Source: an uncultured Fretibacterium sp. (GTDB lineage: Bacteria > Synergistota > Synergistia > Synergistales > Aminobacteriaceae). From it: a stretch of DNA of 6,600 nt. Every line of letters starts with the position of its first letter. Positions within the stretch are counted from its first letter, which is position 1. Below the pieces are notes generated by a model. It worked only from the letters and a program-made list of their open reading frames with translations, was not told the origin of the DNA and ran no database searches. The stretch is from assembly GCA_937892105.1 (NCBI GenBank), contig CALAUZ010000254.1, forward strand, positions 1 through 6,600, given 5' to 3'. Of this stretch, positions 5,850-6,600 are shown in pieces. The translations under genes were made by a program, and so were the position numbers.

Positions 5850-6389
5850 ATGCCGGCTACTATAAAATATAGTCTCGTTGACGGCCTGAAGGAGAAATTA
5901 TCGAGGTCTAAGGCGGTTTTTGTCGGAGAGTATCGCGGAATGACGGTGGCACAGAGTACAGCGTTGCGCCACAAAGTCCGTGAGGCAGGCGGAGAGCTTA
6001 AAGTTGCGAAGAACACTCTTTTCGCCATCGCAATGAAGGAAGCAGGTTTCAACGCACTCCCTGACGACATGATGAAGGGGCCGAACATCTACGCGCTGTG
6101 CTATGATGACCCTGTAGCTGTCGCAAAAGTCCTCAAGGAGTATGCAAACGACAAGACACAGAAAGCGTTTATCCTCAAGGGCGGAATACTCGAAACACAG
6201 CAGCTTGACCTTAAGCAGCTAATGGCACTTGCAGAGCTGCCGTCAAAGGAAGTCATGAGGGGCCAGGTTGTCAGGACGATTGCTGCTCCGCTTTCGGGGC
6301 TGGTCAACGTTCTTTCAGGGACAATCAGGAATTTCGTTACGTGCCTCGACCAGATACGTGCAAAGAAGGAAGAAGGCACTGCGGCATAA
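5850..6389 (+). CDS. rplJ: 50S ribosomal protein L10
   Basis: L10 is the base of the ribosomal stalk. Its N-terminal domain binds 23S rRNA beside L11, and its C-terminal helix carries dimers of L7/L12. The 179 residues from this ATG are close to the usual 165-175. Family features include KAVFVGEYRGMTV (21-33), GGELKVAKNTLFAIA (47-61) and GGILE (111-115). The C-terminal helical region (about 140-172) ends in a charged AKKEEGTAA tail. The frame is open back to a GTG at 5769, but those 27 codons lie in the leader RNA and start inside its antiterminator stem, so the 5850 start is preferred. Expression should be limited by the upstream attenuator, giving autogenous control of the stalk proteins. 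Confidence 0.97.
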   Translation: MPATIKYSLVDGLKEKLSRSKAVFVGEYRGMTVAQSTALRHKVREAGGELKVAKNTLFAIAMKEAGFNALPDDMMKGPNIYALCYDDPVAVAKVLKEYANDKTQKAFILKGGILETQQLDLKQLMALAELPSKEVMRGQVVRTIAAPLSGLVNVLSGTIRNFVTCLDQIRAKKEEGTAA

Positions 6390-6407
6390 TCTGTGTAACA
6401 GCAGTAT

Positions 6408-6438
6408 AATATTATTACTACGGAGGAAAATATTATTA
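6408..6438 (+). repeat. Short AT-rich direct repeat flanking the rplL ribosome binding site
   Basis: AATATTATTA occurs at 6408-6417 and again at 6429-6438, with the Shine-Dalgarno GGAGG (6422-6426) between. The second copy runs into the ATG of rplL. The AATATT parts are self-complementary, so the copies could form a weak 6-bp stem that leaves the Shine-Dalgarno in the loop. TATAAT at 6405-6410 overlaps the first copy but has no -35 partner. This may simply be an unstructured A/U-rich context favouring strong initiation. Confidence 0.4.
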
Positions 6439-6600
6439 TGACCAAAGAAGAAATCATTCAGGCTATTGAAACAATGTCAGTACTTGAGCTTTCAGAACTC
6501 GTGAAGGCTCTTGAGGAGAAATTCGGCGTATCAGCATCAGCGGCACCCGTTATGATGGCAGCAATGCCCGGCGCAGGCGCAGCAGAAGCACCCGCAGAAG
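6438..6600 (+). CDS. rplL: 50S ribosomal protein L7/L12, N-terminal part (cut by window edge)
   Basis: L7/L12 is the multi-copy stalk protein that recruits and stimulates translational GTPases. Only 54 codons are visible. They include the N-terminal dimerisation and L10-binding helices ([20 protein letters not shown] and [11 protein letters not shown], to about residue 31), then the start of the flexible Ala/Gly/Pro-rich hinge. The C-terminal factor-binding domain lies beyond the window. GGAGG (6422-6426) is 11 bases before the ATG. The gene follows rplJ by 48 bases and should share its attenuator-controlled transcript. Higher output of L7/L12 than L10 would then have to come from translation efficiency. 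Confidence 0.97.
   Translation, partial: MTKEEIIQAIETMSVLELSELVKALEEKFGVSASAAPVMMAAMPGAGAAEAPAE

Overview
This window is a conserved bacterial housekeeping locus: the rpmG - tRNA-Trp - secE - nusG - rplK - rplA - rplJ - rplL cluster on the + strand. Two genes run in the opposite direction on the left half. No mobile element, CRISPR array, phage gene or toxin-antitoxin pair is visible. The organism cannot be fixed from the sequence. The L33 form, the class A PBP without an OB-domain insertion and the L10-leader attenuator place it outside Proteobacteria. The general flavour of the proteins suggests a Synergistota-like or clostridia-related gut or anaerobic bacterium, which is an inference from family resemblance only.

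Layout, left to right. Positions 1-109 are AT-rich and hold no convincing gene, with at most the last codons of an incoming + strand frame. Positions 110-2539 (- strand) encode a complete 809-residue bifunctional penicillin-binding protein 1A. Upstream of it on the same strand, after a 43-base gap, is a 204-residue protein that I cannot name (2583-3197). It starts at TTG behind a very strong Shine-Dalgarno sequence and has a Cys/His arrangement resembling C39/papain-like cysteine peptidases. A 203-base divergent intergenic region separates this pair from rpmG (3401-3550), a 49-residue zinc-type L33 that is easily missed because of its size.

After rpmG comes a near-consensus sigma-70 promoter (TTGCCA, 17-base spacer, TAGAAT). 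It is followed by tRNA-Trp(CCA) with an encoded CCA end and then secE, nusG, rplK and rplA in close succession. The rplA-rplJ gap holds an L10 leader: a kink-turn type L10-binding fold, an antiterminator strand and a 12-bp terminator hairpin can all be drawn by hand. It implies that L10, probably with L7/L12, shuts down rplJL transcription when in excess. rplJ follows with its true start at 5850, and rplL runs off the right edge after 54 codons.

The + strand genes supply translation parts (L33, tRNA-Trp, L11, L1, L10, L7/L12; L11 and the L10-L12 stalk form the GTPase-associated centre), the transcription elongation factor NusG and the SecE translocon subunit. The - strand pair supplies cell-wall synthesis plus an unknown protein. 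I see no clearly new multi-gene system. The items most worth a second look are the divergent NusG KOW domain, the unnamed peptidase-like gene next to PBP1A, the rplJ attenuator, and a two-tier hairpin just before the rplA ribosome binding site.
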